Origin: Ficedula albicollis
Lineage: Eukaryota; Chordata; Aves; Passeriformes; Muscicapidae
DNA length: 64,000 nt
Assembly (NCBI RefSeq): GCF_000247815.1
Contig: NC_021674.1
Coordinates: 14,893,562 to 14,957,561 of the forward strand
Direction: 5' to 3'
The notes under the pieces are model-generated. The model was not told the DNA's origin and made no database searches. It saw nothing but the letters and a program-made list of their open reading frames with translations. Shown piece after piece: positions 15,857-27,693 of this stretch; the first letter of the stretch is position 1, and each line of letters starts with the position of its first letter. The position numbers and the translations under genes are program-made.

Positions 15857-18800
15857 AATGTTCTTACTAACCAATGCAAAGTACTTTGTGGAAGAGGAGT
15901 ATTTTTTTAAAAGAGGGCATACTATGGAACATCAGGCTGCTAACTCCCATTGCCTTTGGAGCTTTGGGAAAACTCAAACACAGCTTGGTCTTTACCTAGA
16001 TATTCTGATCAAGTCTGCTTCTAAACCAAAGGGAATGGGAAAAAAGAGACCGCAAGCATGGTCAAGCTCTGAGAAAATTGTGTCTCAATTTAGTACTGCT
16101 CTTTAAATCAAAAATGGTAATAAAGGGATTGGGTTATGTACAGGAAATTATTAAAGCTTTTTTTCTTTTTTTTTTTAGTAGTATTTAATATTACTAAAGC
16201 AGAATGGTCATGTAACAAAAAGCCCCAAAGAACACCACACTTGGTACAATTTTCTCCTCAGTAAAAAATTTTGGTTTAAATTTTTCTGGTAAGAAAAAAA
16301 CATTGATTACGTTAATACAATAGAACAGAAATTCTCTAACATGCATCTTAAGAGTGCATTACGCCTAAGAAGTCCTGTCAGTTGAAATTTAGTCTAGAAC
16401 TCAATGATCACCAGGAACTGGATCTGAAATTACTTACTCCTGAATGTAACAAGATATCCTTTCAGAAGCAGGCTGAATTAAGGTTCAAGACAAATGCTGC
16501 ATATAATACAGATCTTAACCTCATTTAGAAGCAATGTTGTTTAAGGCTGTATTAAGGTATTGAGTTACTGCTTCTGCTTAAACAGAAGTGACAGAGTCAT
16601 TCACAAGGGTAATAAAAATAAACAAAATAATGCAATAGAAGGAATTGCACCTCCTGGTAAGTGAAAAATTAATGTGGATCTTCTATTACCACTCTTTGGA
16701 AAGCAGCATGGGATCCAATCTCCAATTGCAACTCAATTTAAGTAGATTTTTCAAAAAGCCTTATCTAGGGTCTCAAACATGATCTATAGGACTCCATTAG
16801 AAGGCTCTGGGTTGTAGCTCCGCTGCTACCAACACTTCACTGTTCACAAACCACTTCTGTATCTGAATGTTCTTCTCTGTGAAAGAACTGTGTTCACTGT
16901 GTTTTTGGAAATATGCCTTCTTTTCTTGACCCATTCATAAAATATCTAGAGAGGCTGAAAAACACAAGGTTGATTTCTGATTTATAATTCACAGAGGCTT
17001 CCCAGTGCAGAGAAGCTTCTAGGTCTGACTGGAAGCACTCTTTACAAGCTGCATGAATGAAGATTGTTTTGGTAATGCTGATTTTGTAAAGTATGCCTGG
17101 ATAGCACCATTAATCTTGCACAAAACGGTAATTTAATTTTTTTCAGGGTTTATTCTAATAGACTCTGAATAAACTCCTGCAAAATAATTACTCTAAAATG
17201 ATTGATCTGGCATGGTAACCAGTGAGTGTTGGGAATGTTCAATAGAGAATCTGTCTGTTAAAGATTCCTTGCCTGACCCTATTCATTCACAAGTGAGGAA
17301 TTGGTGGGCAGACTTCATAGATTACAGGTGCTAAAGCACCCACTGGCTTTAAAAGGATACTGCTGTTAGATATCCCAGACAACAATTCTTCAACCAAAGC
17401 ATTGTCCCCTTTCTGACACTCTGATGATGTGATGATGTTAAAGGTGGAATGAATTGCCCTCTGAAGTGCCTCTTTTTCTCTCTGTTGACTATAGAGGGAC
17501 CCTAGAGACCAACTTTGACATGATGCCTAACTTTCAGATAGCTGAAGTCACAAAAGATGAATACCATCCTGTCTAACTTCATACGACAAAGCACCTGAAT
17601 GTCTGAACTAAATCTTACCTAGGGAGATTGAATCTCGTGATATTGTGAATTAGATGGTTGGTTTATTATACAGATTTTATTCCCTGACAGTTCAGTTGAG
17701 GTCGTGACTGAGAAGAGCAAACTGAATTAGCTTTGCAACTTGGAATTTAGGGGAAGATTTTTTTTTCTACTATCCACTGAAAAGATTTTCTGGCCTTTGT
17801 TCAAACACTTAAAAAATCAGGCAGTATCAGCAGAATGTAGAGGCGCTAAAAAAAGGTCACTTGTATGCTATTAAGATAAAGAAATAGGGAGAAAGGGACA
17901 AGTTCATTTCTTGTCACTGTAAACTGGAAAAGAAACTGTCTTCGTTTCATCTGAGACTACTGTTTTGAGATGGTATAGCAATATGAATGAAAGGAAACCA
18001 TAATAAACTTCTCTGCAGTCTTTACAGAACAGTATCAAGGTGGGCTTGCACTGTAGGGAGAGTTATTTTGTATGACTGATTAACATTTGGTGGCGTCTGC
18101 CTCATCATGACACTTGAGTTTCATTTTAGCAATTACCCTAATTGTCCAGGAAGGAAGACACTGTTTACTTGAAAATCAAAAAAAGTAATATGAACCAGGG
18201 AGAAATGTTCTGAGAAAGACAACTGTAATGCATTACTGCTGGTGCCTGGTACTGCTAGGAACAGAAGCAGCAAGAAGAAGCACATTTATTATAATTTGAG
18301 GGGAGCTACACAAAGCCACAAACTAGTCCACATTCTATGAATCAACAATTAAGATGAAGACTACTTGTTACAATATAAACTTATAATGGAACAAAAATTG
18401 CCTTAAAGGTTTTGTGATTAGATTAGACAGGCAGGAATGTTTTATGGCTAAAGGGAAAGAGGAGAAGTAGGCTTGTCCAAATGAGAGGAATTGCCTGATT
18501 TCACTTGGGAACAGAGAGGTGCTCCAAAGATGAAGTTAGAAGAAAACAGAAGATAAACACCATAAACGTGGAAGACCATGGCAAAGCAATCTTTGCAAAC
18601 ATGAGCAGTGCAAACATCTCTTGTCCACCATTTGGGCTTAAATGAAAGGAATATTCTGTAGTCTCCAAGAAACCATTTACTCTGGATTGTGGTGCATCCA
18701 ATTCCCCAAAATAGCTTAGATCCCAGTATGGCACAACCCATCATCTCACAGAACCAGAGTGATTGCTTCTCAACCCTCAAAAGTTTTTAGGTATCCAAAG

Positions 18801-20150
18801 ATCTGCATTGTTCATCTGTATTCACATCAAATGGAAGATCTACCACTGATGATATTTTTGGAACATGATAAATGTTTCTTACAGAGTTGACTAAATTATA
18901 TTTCCTTGTAGATCTGAAAAATATTTCCAAACCTCTGCCTATGCTTACAAATTCACTGATACTCCATCAATCATGTTCCACGAACAGTACACTTCAGACT
19001 GGAATTGGACCCAGGATCCAGCTGACTCATTTAATTGCTTGCAACCTCCCAGTTATATTACTTCAGCAGGCAGTAATTTTAAAAAGGGAGGGAGGGGGAA
19101 AGGTATGTTCTTAAAATTTCTTTCTGTAATAAAAACTGACTGCAATTTAAGATCCTGCCATCCATGTGTGACTTCTGGATCAATAAGCCTTGCTAGCAGG
19201 GCTTTCAAAGGCTCAATTCATAAAAGCCCTGTACACCTCATTTATGGAGGTACTTGGTAAAGCTGCCTCCCTTCTCATGCTCATGATGGAAGGCATGCCT
19301 CAGTGCCAGGTAGTAATGATGGCATTTTTGAGAACTCCTAGGGGACTAAGGAGTGTGGTTCCCATTAATTTGTGCTCCTAAGTCACTTGGCAGCTTTTAA
19401 ACATTCCTCTCTCTCCCCACGTTTTTCACAACTTCAGAGTAAAAGAATTGCAACATACAGGCCTAATGATACTGGCTGAGACTCTGATGGGCAGCCACTG
19501 GTGGTTAGTTTCCAAATACAGCACAAAGGACTTTCATTTGTAGAAAGAGCACACACTGCCTTTTGGAAAACTTTCGGAAAACCCCCTTTACAGGTTCTTA
19601 AACTGTTCAGGGGACAAAAACCCCAATGCAGTAGTTTTTATTCACTTGTCAATTCTATTTATGGATTATGGAATTGATTTGGAATTACAAGGTTGAGGCT
19701 TTTTAGTTTCAGTTTTTCTATTGCAGACTGTCACTGTATCCATTAGTGTTGGCACCGAGATGCCTCACCTCTCCCATGCTGGATACAGTGCAGGATTGTA
19801 AAGAAATGCATTTAGCATTAGCATTAGGTGGATTTAGCAATTGGTTTGCTAAGGAAGCTGACTGCAGTAGACCTGGCAGAAACAGAACAGCAGGACAAAG
19901 CAAGCAGGGCTTCTGAGCCAGAAAGGGGGAGGCTTTGGACAAAAAGAGGGAAGAGCTGAACAGTGTTTTATAGCATGACTGGGGCAGATTTACAGTGAGA
20001 CCTCTCAGACACAGAAACCAAGCTGGACTTGAACATTTCAGAGGATAAGCCCTGAGGTATAGAAGTTCCCTGAGCCAAAATCTAAAGGACTCTACCCTGC
20101 AAAGAAAGAGGAGGAATTACACCTTTTTTTCAATCTTGTATGCATTGCAA

Positions 20151-20342
20151 TGCTACAGAGAAGTGGTAACCATCTCACATACACCATTTGTATGTGTGAC
20201 ACTTAAGCAGGCTCTGCTACAGAGAAGTGGTAACCATCTCAGTAGCCACCATTTGTATGTGTGACACTTAAGCAGGCTATGCTACAGAGAAGTGGTAACC
20301 ATCTCACATACACCATTTGTATGTGTGACACTTAAGCAGGCT
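20151..20342. repeat. Three tandem copies of a 64-65 bp unit
   Basis: The unit begins TGCTACAGAGAAGTGGTAAC and ends CTTAAGCAGGCT. Copies lie at 20151-20214, 20215-20279 and 20280-20342. Copies 1 and 3 share CACATACACC in the middle, while copy 2 reads CAGTAGCCACC there. This is a short minisatellite in intron 5. Confidence 0.95.
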
Positions 20343-20884
20343 TTTAAAATAATAGGATTCTTGCTGTTGCCATTGTTTCACTTCAAGCAAACACAGAGTA
20401 TCTTTTTTCCTTATTGTGCCATCTTCTCCTCCTTCTTGTTCTTCATCTTCCAAAACCTATTTTGCTCATTAATGCCTCTGTGAGGCTCCAGTGAGATGTG
20501 CCACAAAAAGAAACTAGCTTTCATCTGAACATCCCACATATTTATCTTTGCTTCTGATGATTTAAAATGTTAATGGATTAATTCTTGTGGATTTCATTAA
20601 ATTTTGACAATTCATTTCCCTCACTTGGTTTCTTTGCAGGTTCAACAGATGATCCACCTAGTTAGTTCAATCTGTTTGATTGAGTGACTATCTGATTAAG
20701 CTTGATTGCTCTAGTTAATTAATTGGATTGTAAATGTTTCTTCCAATCACTTTCTAAGTAGTCAAACCTTTTAATCATTTCCACCATCTAGACCAATTAT
20801 TCCTGCCTGATAGCCTGTTGTTTGCTTCCAGCATTAGTGCTTTGTCACCATCTCTCCCTTCCTCACCTCTCCCTCTCTCTATTA

Positions 20885-21203
20885 TCTGAAGGGCTCATAC
20901 AAGAAAGATGGACAGATGCTTTTCACAGGAGCATGTAGTGACAGGACAAGAAGGAATGGCTTCAAGCTGGGATAGAGGGTGTTCAGATCAGGTATTAGGA
21001 AGAAGTTCTTCACTGTGGTGAAGCACTGGCACAGGTTGCCCAGAGAAGCTGTGGTGGCCCCATCCCTGGCAGTGTTCAAGGCCAGGTTGGATGGGGCTCT
21101 GAGTAACCTGGTCTAGTGGGAAGTGTCCCTCTCCATGGCAGGGGGGTTGGAATTAGATGATCTTTAAGTTCCCTTCCAACCTGAACCATTCTGGGATTCT
21201 ATA
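20885..21203 (+). mobile_element. CR1 LINE, 3' end fragment
   Basis: This is the well-preserved 3' terminal part of an avian CR1 retrotransposon, 5'-truncated. Diagnostic blocks are TTAGGAAGAAGTTCTTCACT, GTTGCCCAGAGAAGCTGTGG, AAGGCCAGGTTGGATGGGGC and the closing CCTTCCAACCTGAACCATTC. It ends in two units of the CR1 ATTCTnnn octamer. It carries no intact frame and cannot move by itself. Confidence 0.95.
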
Positions 21204-23681
21204 TTTTTCTTCGTTTGCTGACTCAGTCTGACTCATTTCCTTTCTGCTCCATCATCTCCCTCTTCTGCTCTTTCTAAGCTTCTCCACTGTCTCAGTTCTT
21301 CACAAAGACCACTGCAATTCTTCACAAACATGAATCAAGTTGCATAGTCAGATCTTAACAACTCCAAATACCAGTTCAAGTGAACTAACAAAACTTTTCT
21401 ACAGCTAATAGGGAACTTCATGGAAAATAAAACAAAACTCAGAGCAAAGCTATCCCTGACTCTTTCTTTGGCAAAATCAAGGCTCTCCATGCCCTCTGTT
21501 ACAGGCTAGCAGTCTTTAGGGGTTTATTACAGAGAGAAAAAGGGAGAGTGAGACTGTCATCTACTTACACAGTGGAGTCAGATTGCATAAATCTTTGAAT
21601 CTGGAGTAATACCAGCTCAAAATTGTTGGGTCATCTGTAAATCATCATTGTCCTTCCTATTTCTCAAGTGATAATAGCAAATCCTATGATTGTTTTAATA
21701 AATCCAAGCAGTTAAAACATCACAAGAAGTAAGTGGCAGCAATTAATAGTAATAAAAATAAGTTCAATTTGGGGAAAGCAGATTACAGAGTTCATTTTCT
21801 TTCACTGAATCAATGGCTCCCCTGTTGAAATAAGCCTTAATTAAAGGAGAAGGTCAGGATAAAAATCATATACAGCATTAAAAAGATAATGTATTGGCCA
21901 ATTCTTCAAGGTGTTAAAAAGTACTTAGATCCACAAGTGCCAACATTTTCAATGTCTCTTGAGCAGTTCCTAGTACTTCTAATGACCAGGTCCTTCTCTT
22001 CAGAGTATTAAGGCTTTGGATTTTAAAGGTTGAGCTTTCTCAATTCTGTTTCTTAACCCAAGCCACCTAACCTTTTCTGAGTTAGAGAGGATGAATCTGC
22101 TCACTCTGGTAAGGAACATCTATTTGCAACTGCTGTGGCAGATTCAAGCCTTTCCACCTTTTGCATGAAAACATCTATTTTAAAGATGAGTTTTAAGTGC
22201 ATTATAAAACATTTATTTTTATCTCCCTCCTCCATATCTTACAACCCCAAATATATGGCCAGTTGATTACTTAATAAAACAATAGGACATTCTGTACCAT
22301 TTGTCACCAAACTGGCATGGCAGACCTATGAAACCCAAATTCACTAGATATTCAGTTTTGCTTCCTCCCTGCTGCTCCTTTGATGAGCACATGAAGGTTC
22401 TAAATAGATCAAATTATTCAACATTACCACCACTGTCTAAATCTGGCTCTGCAAGAAGTAGGTGTTCACAGCCACTAACAGAAATGCATAATCACTAATT
22501 CATTACTGCAAGAAGCTACTCTACCACTAATTGAGTTACTGTGCCTTTTCTGAAAGCAATATTAAAACTAAATTTGCTTAATTTTTTTTTTTTTATTCCT
22601 AGCATTACAATAACTTCATTTTTTAAAAGATGAAAGTGAAAACAAAGATAAGCCCCATAACAAGTTCATTAAATTTATTTTACTTAAATTGGCACAAACC
22701 ACAAGTGAAATATCTTTCCCTTTAGAATGACTTTAAAGTGATTTAACTTCACTACAGTCACCACCCTCATCTGCAAAGCAGTATTTTCTCCAAAACAAGA
22801 TCCCTACAGGACTAAAACACAAGCAGGTTGGAGATAGTTTTTGGCACACAAGCTGAAGTCAGAATAATCAGTCATAGCTCTTGAGGGAGCAGGGGTGAAT
22901 GGGGAAGAAGGTGGTCACCAAAGCATTTGGAAGCAAATATACTTAAAATAGTAAGGCTTTTCCAAATGTCTACTTAGTGAAATTAGACCCACAAGAAAAC
23001 CAGACCAGTTGAACTGTATAAATAGCATAGGCCACTCCATGAAAAATGCAGCCAGTCTACCTAATTTTAATTTTTTAAATGAAGAAACATAATACCAACA
23101 TACTGAATAATCCTGCTGATTTCACTTAGCTCTGACCTTTTCTCTGGCTTGGTAAGGTTCTTAACCATGGCATTAATGCCAAAGGAAAGCATCCAGCTTC
23201 TTTTACACAAAAACTAACTGGATAAGCAAAGTAATATTATGGCAAATGTTAATCCGAAATCTCAGCTTGAGACAGCTAGTTCTGAAATTATAGATAGTTT
23301 TCTTTTTTTTAATCACATTTATTCTTCAGTTTTATAATGATGACAAAATACAGACTGCTCATTGTTCTGTTCATCATTCCCCAGAATTTCTGGACAGAGG
23401 TGGATCTCCAGACCACAAAAGATGAGATGTTTGATTCTACTAAAGGTTCACACCTTCTCTCCTCCATTTTATAAATACAACCAAACAAATAATGAAACAC
23501 AAACTCATGTCACAATTAATCTAGTGGTTTAATAAAACTTCTGTAAATATCTTGAAATTCTACCTGACTGAAAATAATTTAAATGTTATACAATTTTTTT
23601 TTTCCAATTAATTATTAGCATCTAAATGATCTGTGTGCCATGTGGGACTTCAATTTGAAATGTATGTTTAATTATTTTTAC

Positions 23682-23866
23682 AGTGAGAAGATGCAGCTGC
23701 TGGAGCAACTCCCCAGGGATGAGGTGGAGTCCCCATCACTGGAAGTTCTCAAGATGCAGCTGGTCAGGGTCCTAGATAATCTCACCTAGACTCCCTTTCA
23801 CACAAAAGGTTGTGCCAGACTCACTTTTGAGGTTCCTTCCAAGCTGGCCTGCTCTGTGATTCTCTC
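23682..23866 (+). mobile_element. CR1 LINE, short 3' end fragment
   Basis: The fragment has CCCATCACTGGAAGTTCTCA, then GAGGTTCCTTCCAAGCTGGC and CTCTGTGATTCT, the usual CR1 3' order. It is more diverged than the copy at 20.9 kb and lacks all coding sequence except the last few codons. Confidence 0.85.
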
Positions 23867-25640
23867 TCATACACTGATATAATCTCAGTTTTCTGTTGGG
23901 AAGAGGTTAACTTTTCTACACAATTTTCCAATAGGAAGCATCAAGAACTCATTTTGAAAAGGGGCTCTCTGGTATTTCATTAAGTTCAGTTAACCACAAC
24001 ATCCTGTCATCAAATTAATTTATAAGACAAACTGCAAAAAGAGAGCACATGGGAAAACTGAAATGATACATATCCAGGTTTTGTCCGAATGCACAAAAAC
24101 ATCATTTTAGTAATGATTCAGATGCACAAGCAATCCTGTCTGGAGAAAGTCCTTATTGATCTCTGGCAGCTGATTTATAAATCTGTTGCTAGAATATTTG
24201 TCAAGTGGAATCATGAAAAAGTCTACCTGGAAGCTGGTCATATTTCTTCAGATGTGTTTTAAGTCTGTATTTTTACTCTTCCTTTCCTACCTCTTCTTTC
24301 AGTAAAATCACCTCTTGATCTTCAAAATTTTTCCTTTCCTGAGAGGTCCTGTGCTTTAGATCAAGGATTTTGCCTTCAGTACAACCTTAACTCCAAATTT
24401 CAGAAATTAGCATACATATTACAGCCTTCAGATCATTACAGAACTAACTGCCTACCATCTCCAAAGGTAATGTGTGCTTCTGTACTTTCAGTATCTACTG
24501 AAAAAAGGCTATTGCTGAGTGGACAGAAGCATTAACTTAATCAACAGCACACGGTCTCTCCCCCCTCCAAAATAAATGGGTTTTATGTTGCTTACTGAGC
24601 TTGAAAACTTGAAAGCTAAGTGCTTCCTCTTGGGCAGGCTGAGTGTCTGAAATAACTGCTTTTAACAGCCCTGGAGCATCATTAAACCTTTAAGACATTT
24701 CAGAAGCATTTGGTCTCCACACCCTTTAGGTAAAAAATTTACTTAGAATTGGTAAATCAACCATTGCTAAGTAAAACAATGTCTTGTCATTTACTTGTGC
24801 CTACTAATAAGTGCTTTAATTAAGACTTTTGGAAATAAGTTAGCAAATTAATTAATTTACAACTGCAATAAAAAATCAGTAAGAAGCCCATTAAATATCA
24901 TAAATAAGTCAATACATTACTTAGGAAATGAACTCTATTTTTATTACTAGGAATTACTATCAACTATAAAATGCCGCTGTACCAATTACTTTACTTGTAT
25001 AAGTAACAAATTTCTTAACTGTTGTTATTAAATTAATACATTACTTCTCTGCAATTTGTATTTTATTCTTTGGCTACTGCCAAAGCACTTATTTAAGTAG
25101 TAAGTTGTAAGGAAGAGAATTAGGCAATCAATAGCTTAGGTTTTACACACTGACAAACACAATTTGCTTCACATTTTAGTCAGTAATTGAAAGTCAATTG
25201 GTTGTAGCAGTCCAGGCAATGCTACCTGTTAGTTGTCCTGAGACAAAACATATAGAATACAAGCAGTCTTTGTATTGACTGTAGGGGTGCTCTGATCAGA
25301 TTCAAATCCTAAGGTTGAGAAAAAAAACTTCAAGAGCTTTCCTTCTATTATGGGAATTGGAAAATGTGAAGATAATCAAGTGGCAATTAACTACAATTTT
25401 TTAATCTTGAATTTTTAAAAAATTTAGAATTTTATCAGCATCAGAATCTACTGAAGTTCTTAATTTTAATTTCCCATTCAATCCCATACAAACTGTTATT
25501 TTTTCAGTTCAGATGAAATGTTTTTTTTTTTCTATGGGAAATCTTTTCTGTGATTAACAAACTCAAAAAAAAAATGGATTCACCAATATGCAAAAGCAAA
25601 TTCCAACCTCAAGCTCTGACCTTCTTCAAGCCCTTGTTGT

Positions 25641-25847
25641 TTTTCAACCAGAGGGTGGTTGGGCACTGAACAGGCTCCCCAGGGCAGAGTCACAGCACCA
25701 AGGCTGACAGAGTTCCAGAAGGGTTTGGACAATGCTCTCAGTCACACGTTGTGACTCTTGGGGTGTCCTGTGCAGGGCTGATTTGGACCCAATGATCCTC
25801 ATGGGCGCCTTCCAACTCAGCATATTCTGTCATTCTGTGATTCTTTC
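25641..25847 (+). mobile_element. CR1 LINE, 3' end fragment
   Basis: The fragment begins with a CR1-like AGAGGGTGGTTGGGCACTGA followed by ACAGGCTCCCCAGGG. It closes with CAATGATCCTCATGGGCGCC, then CTTCCAACTCAGCATATTCT and three ATTCTGTn-type octamers. It is 5'-truncated and diverged. Confidence 0.88.
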
Positions 25848-27565
25848 TAGATCTGTGCCTATGGAAATGGCAGCCTAACTTCCTAAGATTGTATGTACAC
25901 CTTAATTTATTTTAAAATTATGTTTATTGTCTTCAAAAGACTTAGAAAAATCAGGCTGAAAGCATGTTTCCATTTCTCAGACGTTTCTTTCCCAAATTCA
26001 CCCATGTTTTATGTGCTTCAGTGGCATTAAGGTATCCAAGTAGCTAAGCTGCCCAAAGGCTTCTAACAGCTGCAGAAAAATTAGATTTAGATTAATCTTT
26101 TCTTATTGCTTTTCCTATTTTCTCCAAGCTTAAGGTGTCACCCTCAGCTGCTCATCACCACCTCTTTCCTCATAAAAGTACACTGCCACATCTTCAGCTG
26201 TGCACAAAAGGCTTAGTGACCTAAACCAACTAAAAATAAGAGAACAAGTGTTTTTGTTCTCTGGTGGTATTGTTCTTACACTGTGTCCTATAAGCAGGGC
26301 AGAGGAGTAGCTGTTTGCTACAAATCTGCAGGCAAAATGGGAGATTTGTTCCTTCTTTTGCTCAGAATGTATTTTAATCACCCCAGCACTTGACATCTGT
26401 CATCTGCACAGCAGTGCCTGGTGCTGGTAAGAGCTCACAGTCCGGCACCTCAGGCTCGCCCCTGAGTGCTCCCAAGAGAGCAGTTCCTGTGCCCACAATC
26501 TGCTGCACTGAATTCCCAAAGCACTGTGGATGACTTGTGTCCTTACACCAGCAGCAGGACAAGCACCTACTGCTGAGCATGCCTTTGCTTCCAGCACAAT
26601 GCCAGGCTGCTCCTTGTTGGAGCTTAGAGAGCACCTTTATGTACAAACAGTGCAATAAATCCTTTAGTACAACTGGCCTTTGTGGAGAGCAAGGTAAATG
26701 ACCAAAATAATGTATGTTCTGCAGCACATTTCCCTGTCCTAGAGAGGTTGAAAAGAAGGACATGCAGCTCAACTCAGCACAGCTCCAAATAAATAAAATG
26801 GACAAAAAGTAATGTGTTAAGAGCTATAAGTAGTAATATTCTTCACTGACACGCCACCTAAAGATTTCAGTATGATTCACAGAGTCCATAAAACTGGTAG
26901 AACTAATATGCAGCTGCTTCTGGCACAGAGCACTGAATTTACATACTTGGATTGATTACATAGCTTGTATTTAAAAAAGTAACCCCCATTTAGGTTGCCC
27001 ATTATTAAAATTCCACACATTACATGAAGCTATTAGGGGCTGCTCAGTAATAACTGCTTTGGAACATTGCCAAAGAAAGACATACTTTATTAGAATCAAG
27101 TTTTCCGCAGTTGTTTAAAAAACAACCCGAAAATTTGTAACCATGAGCATAAAAAAAGATAGCTTGCAAGATGTCTATCTAGGAACCTTTCATCTGTTCT
27201 ACTTTCTGCTGCAGAAAAGTGAAGTTGTCAGGATATGCATCTGGCAAGCCAGGATGAATACTGCTTCTTTTCTCCCAAAATTAAATTTTCATAGCTATTC
27301 TTTCCTAATGAAAAAAAAACTCCAACAAAACGAAACAAAAAAACCCAACCCACAAACTTGTTTTTAAATTTATTGAGGGAAGTTTTAAGGCAACATTAAA
27401 AAAATCCTTCCCTGAAAGGGACCCTACTTAATTTTTAAAAAAAATTAAATTATTTATTTGACAAGAACCTTTCCTTCTGTGGTGTCTGCAGCAGTCAGAA
27501 ATTGTGCTTCTCTCCAAAAAGGCATCAAAGTACTGTGAGCTAAAAACAATAAAGTACTCTGTTAC

Positions 27566-27693
27566 CTGAACTGCAGTTCTTCATGGCGAAGGAATCCACG
27601 GCTGCCATGCTCTTGTTCCCATTAGGCATGTACTCCAGTGAGATCCGAAATGGTTTCTCCAGGTGTCCAACTCTCCTTTGAAGCAACACCCAT
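27566..27693 (-). CDS. ALK: ALK coding exon (human exon 5 equivalent), end of first MAM domain
   Basis: This internal ALK exon encodes the C-terminal part of the first extracellular MAM domain. Translation gives RRVGHLEKPFRISLEY, then NGNKS and AVDSFAMKNCSS. Human ALK has RIGRPDNPFRVALEY, SGNRS and AVDFFALKNCSE at this place (recalled). The xDxFALxNC ending is typical of a MAM domain. The exon is 128 bp: one base completing a codon, 42 whole codons, and one base carried into the next exon. The donor is TTCAG/GTAACA (GT at 27565-27564). The acceptor AG at 27695-27694 follows a pyrimidine-rich stretch on the minus strand (about 27706-27733). A second AG sits 5 bases upstream (27700-27699); using it would shift the frame, so the inner AG was chosen. 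MAM domains are extracellular adhesion or interaction modules; in mammals the main ALKAL ligand contact is elsewhere, in the membrane-proximal region. Certainty is high. Confidence 0.95.

Noticed and set aside
19081..19101. G-rich stretch as a quadruplex
   Set aside because: Only three runs of three or more G are present before a two-base run, so it does not meet the four-tract rule.
20151..20342. CRISPR-like array of three repeats
   Set aside because: Copies abut with no unique spacers, and the context is a vertebrate intron.
26374..26805. 143-codon minus-strand frame in the ALK direction, possible extra exon
   Set aside because: It has no similarity to ALK, and adding it between exons 5 and 6 would break the conserved exon order.
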